NCBI GenBank assembly: GCA_904420065.1
Contig: CAJFTU010000025.1
Coordinates: 1 to 48,108 of the forward strand
Direction: 5' to 3'
Length of the DNA stretch: 48,108 nucleotides
Source of the DNA: an uncultured Emergencia sp.
Lineage (GTDB): Bacteria > Bacillota > Clostridia > Peptostreptococcales > Anaerovoracaceae
Numbering within the stretch: the first letter of the stretch is position 1; each line of letters opens with the position of its first letter. Under the pieces are notes generated by a model. That model was not told where the DNA came from. It saw nothing but the letters and a program-made list of their open reading frames with translations, and searched no databases. Made by a program: the position numbers and the translations under genes. Shown one piece after another: positions 7,511 to 16,006 of this stretch.

Positions 7511-8265
7511 TTACAAAGCGAATCATTCCCTGCCTTGACGTAAAAGACGGCAGAGTGGTCAAAGGCGTAAACTTCAAGGGTCTGTCCGATGTATCTTCTC
7601 CGGTGGAGCTGGGGAAATACTACAGTGAAAACGGAGCAGACGAGCTGGTGTTTTATGATATCACTGCGTCTGCGGAGGACAGAGGTCTGTTTACCGATAT
7701 TCTGCGTCAGGTCGCATCGACGATTTTCATCCCGCTGACCGTGGGAGGCGGAATCAATACGATCGAAGATTTTGACAGAGTACTCAAGTGCGGAGCCGAC
7801 AAGGTTTCGGTCAATTCCGGAGCTATACGGAATCCAGGTCTGATCGCCGAGGCGGCAAAGCGATACGGTAATCAGTGCGTGGTGCTGTCCGTAGACGTGA
7901 AGCGGGTGAACGGACAGTTTCGGGTATTCGCTAAAGGCGGCAGGGAGGATACCGGTCTTGAGGCTCTGGAGTGGATCAAAAGAGGCGAAGCCGACGGAGC
8001 CGGTGAAATCGTGGTAAACAGCATCGATACCGACGGTGTAAAAGGAGGATTCGACCTGGAAATGCTAAAAGCAGTCAACGACGCGGTATCCGTACCTGTA
8101 ATCGCCTCCGGCGGAGCAGGAAGCATAGAGGACTTTATCCGTCTTTTCCGTGAGATTCCCGATATCGACGCAGGACTTGCCGCTTCGATTTTTCACTTCG
8201 GAGAGGTATCCATTGAAGAACTGAAAAAGGAGCTGTCTGCCGCAGGCGTTCACGTGCGGCTTTAG
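7507..8265 (+). CDS. hisF: imidazole glycerol phosphate synthase, cyclase subunit
   Basis: Cyclizes PRFAR with ammonia from HisH to imidazole glycerol phosphate and AICAR. The protein begins [20 protein letters not shown], with the catalytic D11 in CLDVKDG and the second aspartate in [11 protein letters not shown] (about residue 131). VGGGIN and ASGGAGS bind the phosphates. The frame is open far upstream through hisA, but family length (252 aa) and the GGAGGC site at about 7494 fix the start at GTG 7507, overlapping hisA by 4 bases. HisA and HisF are related half-barrel duplications and lie side by side. Confidence 0.94.
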   Translation: [252 protein letters not shown]

Positions 8266-8279
8266 ATGAGGAGGCGTTT

Positions 8280-8927
8280 ATGGTAAAGATTGACGAATTG
8301 AAATTCGATGAAAAAGGACTGATTCCGGCGATTGTAGTGGACGCCGAATCGAAAAAGGTGCTGACCCTGGCTTATATGAACAGAGAAAGCCTTGAGATCA
8401 GTATGAAAGAGGGAACGACCTGTTTCTGGTCCAGATCGAGGAAAGAACTTTGGCGAAAAGGAGAAACCAGCGGAAACCGGCAGCATATCGTGAACATCGT
8501 CGCCGACTGCGACAGAGACGCGCTTGTGGTCACCGTAGAGAAAGACGGGCCTGCCTGTCATCTTGGAACGGACTCCTGTTTCGAATACCCGGTGATGGGC
8601 CGGCTGCCTTCGGACTTTTCGGTCAAAAATCTGTACCGGATGCTAAAAGGAAGAAAAGAAGAGCTTCCAGAAGGATCCTATACCACGTATCTGTTTGAGA
8701 AGGGACTGGATAAAATCCTGAAAAAGGTGGGCGAAGAGGCCACGGAAGTGATCATTGCCGGAAAAGCAGAGGATAAGGCGGAAACCGTTTACGAGATTGC
8801 CGATCTGATGTATCATGTAATGGTGATGATGGTTCAGCTGGGCATCAGCGTGGATGATGTGATGGAGGAACTGGAGTCGCGCCATATTATCGATCACAAA
8901 GTGAAACAGGAGAAGATGACCAGATGA
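8280..8927 (+). CDS. hisIE: bifunctional phosphoribosyl-AMP cyclohydrolase / phosphoribosyl-ATP pyrophosphatase
   Basis: The 215-residue protein fuses steps 2 and 3 of histidine synthesis. The N-terminal HisI part (about 1-115) has TLAYMNRESLE, FWSRSRKELWRKGETSGN and CDRDALVV with metal-binding cysteines in GPACHLGTDSCF. The C-terminal HisE part (about 120-205) has SYTTYLFEKGLDKILKKVGEEATE and a MazG-like helix bundle with acidic residues. GAGGAG at 8268-8273 is the ribosome site. A 14-base gap separates it from hisF and an ATGA overlap links it to the phosphatase gene. Confidence 0.93.
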   Translation: MVKIDELKFDEKGLIPAIVVDAESKKVLTLAYMNRESLEISMKEGTTCFWSRSRKELWRKGETSGNRQHIVNIVADCDRDALVVTVEKDGPACHLGTDSCFEYPVMGRLPSDFSVKNLYRMLKGRKEELPEGSYTTYLFEKGLDKILKKVGEEATEVIIAGKAEDKAETVYEIADLMYHVMVMMVQLGISVDDVMEELESRHIIDHKVKQEKMTR

Positions 8928-9697
8928 TTTTGCTAAATCCAGGCGGAAAGGCCAATTTTCATACCCATACCTGTTACTGCGACGGGAAAGACCGTCCGGA
9001 AGAGCTGGTGAAAAAAGCCATTGAATTGGGATTTACCGCTCTCGGTTTTTCCGGACACGAATACACTGAATTCGATCCGGATTTCTGCATGAGTTTGGAG
9101 GATACGGAGAAGTACAGGGCGGAAATCAGCCGGCTGAAAGAAAAGTACAGAGACAGCCTCCGGATTTATCTGGGAACGGAACGGGATTACTTCGGAGAAG
9201 GAAGCGACTTTCCTTACGACTATGTCATAGGTTCTCTCCATTATGTGGAGAAAGACGGCGTCTATCTGTCCGTGGACAACACCGAAGAGATCATGGCGGA
9301 AAATGTGGAAAAGTACTTTTCCGGCGATTACCGGGCCTATGTGGAACGCTACTACGAGATCGAAGCCTGCGTGGCCGAAAAGACAAAGGCTGACATCGTC
9401 GGACATTTCGATCTGATCGCCAAATTCAACGAAGGCGGAAAATATTTTGACGAAGACGCCCGGTGGTACAAAAAAGCAGCCCTCGAGGCGCTGGCTAAAG
9501 CGGCGGAGAAAAAGCCGGTCTTTGAGATCAATACCGGGGCGATGGCGCGGGGATATCGAAGCCGGCCTTATCCTGCGCCGTTTATTCTCGAGGAAATAGA
9601 GCGGCTTGACTGTCCGGTGATCCTGTCCAGTGACTGCCACGACAGGGAGTATCTCGATTACGGCTTTCGGTCCGTTATGGAAAAACTGAATAAATAG
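8924..9697 (+). CDS. hisK: histidinol-phosphatase, PHP family
   Basis: A 257-residue PHP-domain metalloenzyme, the Bacillus HisJ/HisK type that removes phosphate from histidinol phosphate. Metal ligands are visible in NFHTHTCYCDGK (about residues 8-19), SGHEY, GSLHYVE, DIVGHFDLIAKFN and the terminal SSDCHDREYLDYGF. Context makes the substrate likely: it is the last gene of the his operon and the operon's HisB lacks a phosphatase domain. It overlaps hisIE by ATGA. With hisD absent, the operon encodes every step from PRPP to histidinol but not the final oxidation to histidine. Confidence 0.88.
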   Translation: MILLNPGGKANFHTHTCYCDGKDRPEELVKKAIELGFTALGFSGHEYTEFDPDFCMSLEDTEKYRAEISRLKEKYRDSLRIYLGTERDYFGEGSDFPYDYVIGSLHYVEKDGVYLSVDNTEEIMAENVEKYFSGDYRAYVERYYEIEACVAEKTKADIVGHFDLIAKFNEGGKYFDEDARWYKKAALEALAKAAEKKPVFEINTGAMARGYRSRPYPAPFILEEIERLDCPVILSSDCHDREYLDYGFRSVMEKLNK

Positions 9698-9788
9698 AGA
9701 CGATTGTGCAGATAATAGTTCCATCTCAGATTGCTTGCTGAGAGTACCTTCGATGAAAAATTTCTGAATGGGAAGAAGGAGGAACGAT

Positions 9789-10790
9789 ATGAGAAGATTT
9801 GTTTCGGCAGCTTTGGTCTGCGTTTTGACTCTGGCCGTGATCCTGACTGCGGCGGGATGCGGCGAAAAGGGAGAAGGAGCCGGAGATAAAACGGTGGTCA
9901 CGGTGGTCGTTGCGGACGGATTTGGAGACCGGTCCTTTTACGATTCGGCGAAAGAGGGACTGGATCGCCTAAGCCGCGACTGCGCAGTGGAACCCAAGAC
10001 GATCGAGTGTCAGGGCGAAAACTTCGAGCAGCAGATCAGAAACGCGGCAGATCAGTCTCAGATCGTCGTTCCCGTAGGTTATCAGTTTGACATGGTGGCA
10101 CAGGTGGCGAAGGACTACCCGGATGTGAAATTTATATGGTGCGATAACGAGAGCGCGGAAAAACCGGAGAACCTCCTCTGTATCACCTACGCCCAGAACG
10201 AGGGCGCTTTTCTGGCCGGCTATATCGCTGCAAAGACCAGCAAGTCCGGTGTAGTAGGAGCCGTGGGCGGCGAAGACAATCCGACGATTAACGATTTTCT
10301 GGTCGGATATAAACAAGGGGTTGAATATGCGGGAGAAGACGTGCAGACGATTACCAATTACACCAATTCCTACACCGCGCCGGATAAGGGAAAAGAGTGT
10401 GCTGCAGCGCTGAACAACAAAGGCGCCGATATCATCTTTGCCGTGGCGGGAAACGCCGGGTCGGGGGTCTTTGAGGCAGCCGCGGAAAATTCCTTCTACG
10501 CCATCGGTGTCGATACGGATCAGAAGTATATCGATCCGGAGCGGATTATCTGTTCAATTGTTAAAAATGTAGGCGATTCTATCTACGATGTGATCAGAGA
10601 TTTCGTCGAGAACGGAACCTGGGAAGGCGGACGAACCTGGAATGCCGGTATGTCGACAGGATATATCGATATCGGATACGGGCAGGAGGACGATCCCCAG
10701 CAGGTGAGCGATCAGGTAAAGAAGGAGGTAGAAGCGCTTAAACAGGATATCATCGACGGAAAAATTCAGGTGGAAACCACGAGATCGTGA
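9789..10790 (+). CDS. BMP-family nucleoside ABC transporter substrate-binding lipoprotein
   Basis: A 333-residue lipoprotein. The signal peptide ends at the lipobox LTAAGC, with Cys24 as the lipidated residue. The mature part is a basic membrane protein (BMP/PnrA) type I binding fold: VVVADGFGDRSFYDSAKEG, IVVPVGYQFD, FLAGYIAAKTSKSGVVGAVGG and IGVDTDQKY, where family members hold the nucleoside. AAGGAGG lies 6 bases upstream of ATG 9789; an in-frame ATG at 9768 lacks a ribosome site. The three following genes encode matching ATPase and permeases, so the system is most likely a purine (or general) nucleoside importer. Substrate is inferred from family only. Confidence 0.88.
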   Translation: MRRFVSAALVCVLTLAVILTAAGCGEKGEGAGDKTVVTVVVADGFGDRSFYDSAKEGLDRLSRDCAVEPKTIECQGENFEQQIRNAADQSQIVVPVGYQFDMVAQVAKDYPDVKFIWCDNESAEKPENLLCITYAQNEGAFLAGYIAAKTSKSGVVGAVGGEDNPTINDFLVGYKQGVEYAGEDVQTITNYTNSYTAPDKGKECAAALNNKGADIIFAVAGNAGSGVFEAAAENSFYAIGVDTDQKYIDPERIICSIVKNVGDSIYDVIRDFVENGTWEGGRTWNAGMSTGYIDIGYGQEDDPQQVSDQVKKEVEALKQDIIDGKIQVETTRS

Positions 10791-10801
10791 TCTTGAAATC
10801 C

Positions 10802-10825
10802 GGCGCGGCGCTTTTGCGCCGCGCC
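10802..10825 (+). terminator. strong intercistronic hairpin, partial terminator
   Basis: GGCGCGGCGC (10802-10811), loop TTTT and GCGCCGCGCC (10816-10825) form a perfect 10-bp G+C stem. The tail ATTTGTGTTTT is only moderately T-rich. Lying between the binding-protein gene and the ATPase gene, it probably stabilizes the upstream mRNA or terminates part of the transcripts, giving excess lipoprotein over transporter. Confidence 0.75.
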
Positions 10826-10880
10826 ATTTGTGTTTTAGCAAGCGGAGGTTTGTCTGCCGCGGAAGGTTAGGAGAGAGAAT

Positions 10881-12476
10881 TTGAGGGAAAAAAGGGGAGA
10901 ACAGAGAGCGCAGTCGCAAAAGGATACTGCAGTGAGGTTTGAACACGTATCCATGCAGTTCCCCGGGGTTCTGGCCAACGATGACGTTTCCTTTGAGGTC
11001 AGAAAAGGGGAAGTGTTCGCGTTGATCGGAGAAAACGGAGCGGGCAAGAGCACGCTGATGAACATCCTGTACGGGATCTGCGCGCCCACTGGCGGCAGCG
11101 TATACGTTAAGGGCGAAAAGCTGGAAAAGTACAGCCCAGGCGAAGCCATGAAGAGGGGAGTCGGGATGGTGCATCAGCATTTCATGTTGGTGCCCTCTTT
11201 TTCGGCAGCGCAGAACGTCGTGATCGGAAAAGAACCGCGAAAAAAGAGGATCTTTTACGATCTTAAGGAAGCGGAGCGGATTACGGCGGAATTGTCCGCA
11301 CTGTACGGCTTGCGCGTAGATCCGCGGGCAAGAGTTCAGGAGATCGGCGTCGGTATTCAGCAGCGCGTGGAAATTTTGAAGACCCTGTATCGCGGAGCGG
11401 ATATTTTGATCCTCGATGAGCCGACGGCAGTTCTGACTCCTCGGGAAACAGAGGAACTTTTTGCGGTTATCAAGAAGATGACCAGAGAAAAGGGAATGAC
11501 CGTGATACTGATCACCCATAAACTCTACGAAGTCATGGCCGTTTCCGATCGGACAGGTGTGATGCGTCAGGGAAAGCTGATCGGTATCAGGGAGACGAAG
11601 GCGGTAAACGAGAGACTGCTGTCTGCCATGATGACAGGCAGAGAAGTATTTCTCGGGGCTGTGGAAAAGAGTAAAAAAACAGGCGAGGTGAAGCTGAAGG
11701 CGGAGAGCCTGCGCGCAGCGGACAACCGGGGAATCACGGCGGTCAACGACGTTTCCTTTCAGGTACGCGGGGGTGAAATTCTGGGTATCGCTGCCGTTGA
11801 AGGCAACGGACAGAGTGAACTGATCGAAGCGATAACGGGCCTTAGAGCAATTGAAGGGGGAACGGTCAGGATAAACGGAGAAGTGATCGACGGCAAAACG
11901 CCGGGACAGATTCGAGAGGCCGGGTTGGCGCACATCCCGGAGGATCGCCTTGCCACCGGACTTTCCGGCTCTTCTTCTGTGGCCGATAACCTGATTGCCG
12001 GAAAAGAACGGCAGCCGGAGTTCTCCGGCATAGGGCTGCACATCAGACGGGATTCCGTTAACCGCTACGCGGAAGAGCTCTTTGCTCGGTTCGATATGCG
12101 GGGAGCCGGCATAGATGCCAAAGCCGGTTCCCTTTCCGGCGGAAACATGCAGAAGGTGGTTCTGGCCAGAGAATTTTCTTTTGACGCGTCGGTTCTGATC
12201 ATTTCCCAACCCACAAGAGGAGTGGATATCGGCGCTGTTTCTTTCATTCACGAGCAGATTCTCAGGAAAAGAGGGGAAGGATGCGCCATCTTGCTGTCCA
12301 GCGCCGATCTTGAAGAGCTCCTCAGGCTCAGTGACAGAATTATCACCCTGTACGAGGGCAGGATAACCGGTGAATTCAGGGCAGATGATACGGATAAGGG
12401 GGAGATCGGCTATTACATGACAGGAACCGGAGGGAAAAAGAGAAAGGGGGATCGCTTTGAAAACAAAAGGGGATAA
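10881..12476 (+). CDS. nucleoside ABC transporter ATP-binding protein (two ATPase domains)
   Basis: A 531-residue double ATPase of the sugar/nucleoside (YufO/NupO, RbsA-like) class. Domain 1 has Walker A GENGAGKS (residues 50-57), a signature region GVGIQQRVEI and Walker B ILILDEPTA. Domain 2 has a degenerate Walker A (VEGNGQSE), signature LSGGNMQKVVLAREF and a modified Walker B (VLIISQPTRGVD). Degeneracy of the second site is normal in this class. The start is TTG 10881, with AGGAGAG about 5 bases upstream; no ATG precedes the domain. It overlaps the first permease gene by 20 bases. It would power import of the ligand bound by the preceding lipoprotein. Confidence 0.9.
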   Translation: MREKRGEQRAQSQKDTAVRFEHVSMQFPGVLANDDVSFEVRKGEVFALIGENGAGKSTLMNILYGICAPTGGSVYVKGEKLEKYSPGEAMKRGVGMVHQHFMLVPSFSAAQNVVIGKEPRKKRIFYDLKEAERITAELSALYGLRVDPRARVQEIGVGIQQRVEILKTLYRGADILILDEPTAVLTPRETEELFAVIKKMTREKGMTVILITHKLYEVMAVSDRTGVMRQGKLIGIRETKAVNERLLSAMMTGREVFLGAVEKSKKTGEVKLKAESLRAADNRGITAVNDVSFQVRGGEILGIAAVEGNGQSELIEAITGLRAIEGGTVRINGEVIDGKTPGQIREAGLAHIPEDRLATGLSGSSSVADNLIAGKERQPEFSGIGLHIRRDSVNRYAEELFARFDMRGAGIDAKAGSLSGGNMQKVVLAREFSFDASVLIISQPTRGVDIGAVSFIHEQILRKRGEGCAILLSSADLEELLRLSDRIITLYEGRITGEFRADDTDKGEIGYYMTGTGGKKRKGDRFENKRG

Positions 12477-13557
12477 AAGAGTCTATCTGTTGTCTTTGCT
12501 GGCGAGTATCGGACTGTCGCTGCTCATCGGGGGACTGCTGATGGCAGTGTCGGGACACAATCCGTTCACCGGCTATGAAGCCATGCTGAAAGGCGTATTT
12601 GGAAACGAAAGAGTATTGGGAAATACAGCAGCAAAAGCCATGCAGCTTTGTCTCACCGGTCTTGCCATGACGGTTGCGGCAAAGGTGGGAATGTTCAACG
12701 TAGGCGGTGAAGGTCAGCTTTATCTGGGCGCCATGGCTGCGGCGGTGACGGGAATTTTTCTAACCGGCGCGGCGAAACCGGCTGCCGTTCTGCTTTCCGC
12801 GGCGGCGGCTGCAGCGGCCGGCGGCGTCTGTGCGCTGGCGCCGGCGTGGCTGAGAGTCCGGCTGGGGATCAGCGAAGTGATTACCACCATAATGCTCAAT
12901 TCCGCGGTCATCTATTTCTGCAAATGGCTGGTCAACGGGCCGGTGCGGACTGACGAACCGGGCGTGCTGTCCGGATCGCCTAATGTCTACGCCTACCAGT
13001 TTGCCAAACTGATTCGGGCTTCTAATCTGACTACCGCTTTTTTGTACGGCGCAGCCATCGCCGTTCTGGTCTGGTACGTTTTAGAGAAAACGACAGTGGG
13101 ACTGGAACTGCGGCTGACAGGAGAAAACCAGCGGTTTGCTTTTTTTATCGGATTGCCGAAAGACAGGCTCATGATCTGGTCGATGGTGATTTCCGGCGCT
13201 ATATGCGGCCTTGTCGGCATGTTCGAAGTATACGGTGTGCACGGCAGGTATGTGGAGAACATAAGCAGCGGCTTTTATTTTGACGGTATGCTGTTGGCAA
13301 TGATCATGAACTACAGTCCGGCCGGGGTCATTTTGGCCAGCTTTTTTTTCGCTGTTCTGAAGACCGGAGCTCCGGCCATGGAGCTTGCAACCGGTGTTTC
13401 TGCAGAGATAAGCCAGATCATTTTCTCTGTGATTATCTTTCTGATGGCGGCGCAGAGTGGTATGGCAGGCGGACTGCAGCGCAGACACGGCAATCGAATC
13501 AGGGAAAAGACGGCAGGAAAGGAGATTGATGATGGAACAATTCATGCAGATTTTTAA
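12457..13557 (+). CDS. nucleoside ABC transporter permease 1
   Basis: A 366-residue hydrophobic protein of the BPD_transp_2 (YufP/NupP) family. It has about eight to ten membrane segments, the first at residues 9-31, and conserved family stretches MFNVGGEGQLYLGA, SEVITTIMLN and LTGENQ. Start TTG 12457 has AAAGGGGG 6 bases upstream and lies inside the ATPase gene (20-base overlap). The 3' end overlaps the second permease gene by about 26 bases. It forms a heterodimeric channel with the next product. A basic C-terminal tail follows the last helix. Confidence 0.9.
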   Translation: MKTKGDKRVYLLSLLASIGLSLLIGGLLMAVSGHNPFTGYEAMLKGVFGNERVLGNTAAKAMQLCLTGLAMTVAAKVGMFNVGGEGQLYLGAMAAAVTGIFLTGAAKPAAVLLSAAAAAAAGGVCALAPAWLRVRLGISEVITTIMLNSAVIYFCKWLVNGPVRTDEPGVLSGSPNVYAYQFAKLIRASNLTTAFLYGAAIAVLVWYVLEKTTVGLELRLTGENQRFAFFIGLPKDRLMIWSMVISGAICGLVGMFEVYGVHGRYVENISSGFYFDGMLLAMIMNYSPAGVILASFFFAVLKTGAPAMELATGVSAEISQIIFSVIIFLMAAQSGMAGGLQRRHGNRIREKTAGKEIDDGTIHADF

Positions 13558-14476
13558 TGTGGGACTTTTACAGAACACCCTTCGCGCGGCTACGCCGGTT
13601 ATCCTGGCGGCTATGGGCGGCCTTCTCACTGAGCAGGCCGGCGTGATGAATATCGGTATGGATGGGATGATTCTGGTCGGCTGCTTTGCCGCGGCAGCGT
13701 TCAGCTTTTTCCTTTCCTCTGCAGGCGCCGGTGTTCTGGCGGCTGTCGCAGCTGGGGCGTTGATCGGCCTGTTTTTCGCCGTACTCGTAGTCCGGTTTAA
13801 GAGCGACGAGTTTATCATCGGTATGGCTCTGAACACGTTTGCGGCGGGACTCACCGTATTTCTCCTTCGCTCCGTATTCGGCGTGAAGGGAACCTTCGCA
13901 GATCCGGGAATCGCAGCGCTTCCCAGGCTGCATGTCGAATTTCTCGATGGAATCCCGGTAATCGGGCCTGTGCTGAACGATCATTCTCTGTTTGTCTATA
14001 TCGCGTGGCTGATTGTGGTTCTGGTCTGGGTTTTCCTGTACAGAACGCCTTTGGGCTTTTGGCTGCGGGCTGCCGGAGAGCGCCCCGAGGCCCTCAGGAC
14101 GGCCGGAAAGAGTCCGGAGAAGATGAAGTTTTTTGCCAGTGTTCTCTGCGGCATATTGTGCGGTCTTGCAGGGGCGCATCTGTCTCTCGGCTATCTCACC
14201 ATGTTTTCGGAGGGGATGAGCGACAGCAGAGGATTTATCGCTTTTGCCTGCGTGATTTTCGGCATGGCTAATCCGTCGAAAGTCTTTCTGTCGGCACTGC
14301 TCTTCGGTTTTCTTGACGCCGTGGGACTGAGACTTCAATATGCCGGAATTCCGGCCAATCTGACGGCGATGACGCCTTATCTGGCTACGGTGCTGATGCT
14401 GATCTGTGTGGCCATATTGGGGCGGGCCAGGACACGGAAGGAAACAGAGAAAACGACAGCACCAAAGTCAGAATAA
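13532..14476 (+). CDS. nucleoside ABC transporter permease 2
   Basis: The second BPD_transp_2 permease (YufQ/NupQ type), 314 residues from ATG 13532 (AAGGAG 7 bases upstream; ATG 13529 is the alternative one codon earlier). Family features include ATPVILAAMGGLLTEQAGVMN and IGMDGMILVGCFAAA near the N-terminus, and later GYLTMFSEGMSDSRGFIAFA. About eight to nine membrane helices. It overlaps permease 1 and closes the operon; no obvious terminator follows in the 50 bases before the next promoter. Confidence 0.9.
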   Translation: MEQFMQIFNVGLLQNTLRAATPVILAAMGGLLTEQAGVMNIGMDGMILVGCFAAAAFSFFLSSAGAGVLAAVAAGALIGLFFAVLVVRFKSDEFIIGMALNTFAAGLTVFLLRSVFGVKGTFADPGIAALPRLHVEFLDGIPVIGPVLNDHSLFVYIAWLIVVLVWVFLYRTPLGFWLRAAGERPEALRTAGKSPEKMKFFASVLCGILCGLAGAHLSLGYLTMFSEGMSDSRGFIAFACVIFGMANPSKVFLSALLFGFLDAVGLRLQYAGIPANLTAMTPYLATVLMLICVAILGRARTRKETEKTTAPKSE

Positions 14477-14526
14477 TGCATAAGACAACGAATGTGTGTT
14501 TTTTATGTGAAATATCGATTTATCGT

Positions 14527-14555
14527 TTGAAAACCCTTAAAAGCCGTGATAGAAT
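14527..14555 (+). promoter_or_regulatory. sigma-A promoter of the chaperone-like lipoprotein gene
   Basis: TTGAAA (14527-14532), a 17-base spacer and TAGAAT (14550-14555). The gene starts 53 bases further on with a good ribosome site (AGAGGATGGAG region). Confidence 0.65.
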
Positions 14556-14608
14556 GAGAGAGTCTGGTAACGGATAAAAAGTATTAAAAGATTAGAGGAT
14601 GGAGTAAC

Positions 14609-15682
14609 ATGAAGAAAAGATTTTATTCAATAGGTCTGATTTCCGCGCTTTGTCTGGCTTCGCTGCTGTGTTTTACCGGTTGCAGCGAGAGCACGCCCTA
14701 CAGCGATTATGACCTTTCAGAATATGTAAAAGTCGGGGATTATAAGGGGTTGGAATACGATAAGATTTCTGTATCTGTAACCGACGAAGAGATTCAGGAA
14801 GAAATCCAGTCCAGATGTGAAGATAATGCGACGACAAAGACGGTGAAAAAAGGAACCGTAAAAGACGGGGATACCATCAATGTTTCTTTTGAAGGCCGCA
14901 TAGACGGAGAGACTTTCGAAGGCGGCAGCAGCGACAGCTATGATATCACTATCGGTACGACTTCCATGATCGACGGATTTACCGAAGGTCTGATCGGTAA
15001 AAAAGTCGGCTCGACGGTTACGTTGGATCTGACTTTTCCGGAAGACTATTCCAATGAAGAAGTCGCTGGAAAAGACGTTACCTTTGAGGTAAACATCAAG
15101 AGCAAGCAGGTTGAAGAGGTTCCGGAATACAATCTGGACTTCGTAAAGGAATACAGCGATTACGATACTCTTGAGGAATACGAGCAGTCGGTAAAGGAAG
15201 ATCTGAAAGCAGAGAAGACGGAGACCGAAGAGTCCAATGTAAAGAGCACGCTGTGGGCGAAGATCGTAGAGAATTCAGAGGTCAAGAAGTATCCGGAAGA
15301 AAAGGATGAGCTGATCGAGACGACAATGCAGTCCTTTAAGGACGCGGCAGCCGACAGCGATATCGAGTGGGAAGATTACCTGGAGCAGATCGGCTATACA
15401 GAAGATGAGCTGGAAGAGACGGTGACCGAATACGCAGAGACCAAAGTCTTCCAGGAAATGATCGTGTATTACATTGCCGAACAGGAAGGTATAGAAGTGA
15501 CCGACGACGAGTACGAAGAATACATGAGCAATATGCTGACCGAATCGGGACTGGATGAAGATACCTTTAAGAGCACCTACAACATGACGATCGAAGAATA
15601 CTGCGAACAGCAGGGACTGCGGTCAATCATGCTGCTCAGCAAGGTGATGGATAAAGTGCTGGAGTACGGAAAAGCCGTATAA
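14609..15682 (+). CDS. trigger-factor-like FKBP peptidyl-prolyl isomerase lipoprotein
   Basis: A 357-residue secreted lipoprotein (signal peptide, then FTGC with Cys25). Residues about 80-165 are an FKBP-type PPIase domain as in trigger factor: KDGDTINVSFEGRIDGETF, IGTTSMIDGFTEGLIGKKVG and LTFPEDY. Residues about 175-345 match the trigger factor C-terminal (SurA-like) helical chaperone domain. The N-terminal ribosome-binding domain of trigger factor is replaced by the lipoprotein signal, so this protein should act outside the membrane, folding secreted proteins much as PrsA does. The sequence is strikingly acidic. The gene is single, with its own promoter and terminator. Activity on proline bonds is inferred from the domain. 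Confidence 0.85.
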   Translation: MKKRFYSIGLISALCLASLLCFTGCSESTPYSDYDLSEYVKVGDYKGLEYDKISVSVTDEEIQEEIQSRCEDNATTKTVKKGTVKDGDTINVSFEGRIDGETFEGGSSDSYDITIGTTSMIDGFTEGLIGKKVGSTVTLDLTFPEDYSNEEVAGKDVTFEVNIKSKQVEEVPEYNLDFVKEYSDYDTLEEYEQSVKEDLKAEKTETEESNVKSTLWAKIVENSEVKKYPEEKDELIETTMQSFKDAAADSDIEWEDYLEQIGYTEDELEETVTEYAETKVFQEMIVYYIAEQEGIEVTDDEYEEYMSNMLTESGLDEDTFKSTYNMTIEEYCEQQGLRSIMLLSKVMDKVLEYGKAV

Positions 15683-15776
15683 ACAGCGGGAAAGCACAGA
15701 GCGAAGGAAAAGAGAAAGAAGAATGTCTTGCAGAGAGCCGCATTCCGTAAACGCGGCTTGAGCGGATCGTATATAC

Positions 15777-15807
15777 GGCGGGGAAATGTCCCCCGCCTTT
15801 TCTTTTT
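15777..15807 (+). terminator. rho-independent terminator
   Basis: GGCGGGG (15777-15783), a 7-base loop, CCCCGCC (15791-15797) and TTTTCTTTTT. A smaller stem AGCCGC/GCGGCT lies just before it (15736-15758). Together they end the lipoprotein transcript. Confidence 0.85.
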
Positions 15808-15874
15808 GCGGCGGACAGGTTTAACCGTCATATCGGGCTGCCGCGGGTAAACGGATGAATAAACGCTTCGGGTA

Positions 15875-15974
15875 TATAATCGCACTATGCGTCTGCGTGC
15901 ATAAGCGGTTTTCTGCGGAAAGCACGGCTGCAGACGGTCAGGCGCAGCGGTCGGCAGAGGATAAGGGCCGACCG
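15875..15974 (+). promoter_or_regulatory. candidate promoter and leader hairpin before the APC transporter
   Basis: The 324-base gap 15683-16006 holds the terminator above, a TATAAT (15875-15880) without a clear -35, and a perfect 8-base inverted repeat CGGTCGGC (15948-15955) / GCCGACCG (15967-15974). The repeat is followed within 10 bases by an A+T-rich stretch and then the ribosome site ACGGAGGA. It could be an operator for the BTAD regulator encoded at the end of this cassette, or a leader hairpin. No small gene is evident in the gap. Confidence 0.4.
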
Positions 15975-16006
15975 ATTCTGGTATTATATTTACGGAGGAT
16001 GGTTCT

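Noticed and set aside
9725-9760. TPP-riboswitch-like piece (CTGAGA then ACC) upstream of the nucleoside transporter
   Set aside because: Only the short CTGAGAGTACC resemblance is present; the rest of the THI element is absent and the space is too small.
9698-9788. Possible purine riboswitch before the BMP gene
   Set aside because: No conserved three-way junction core is visible in the 91 bases, and there is no terminator or anti-terminator pair.
10554-12251. Long open frame on the minus strand opposite the ABC ATPase gene
   Set aside because: It lies fully antisense to a clear ABC gene, has no family motifs or ribosome site, and reads as a shadow of biased codons.
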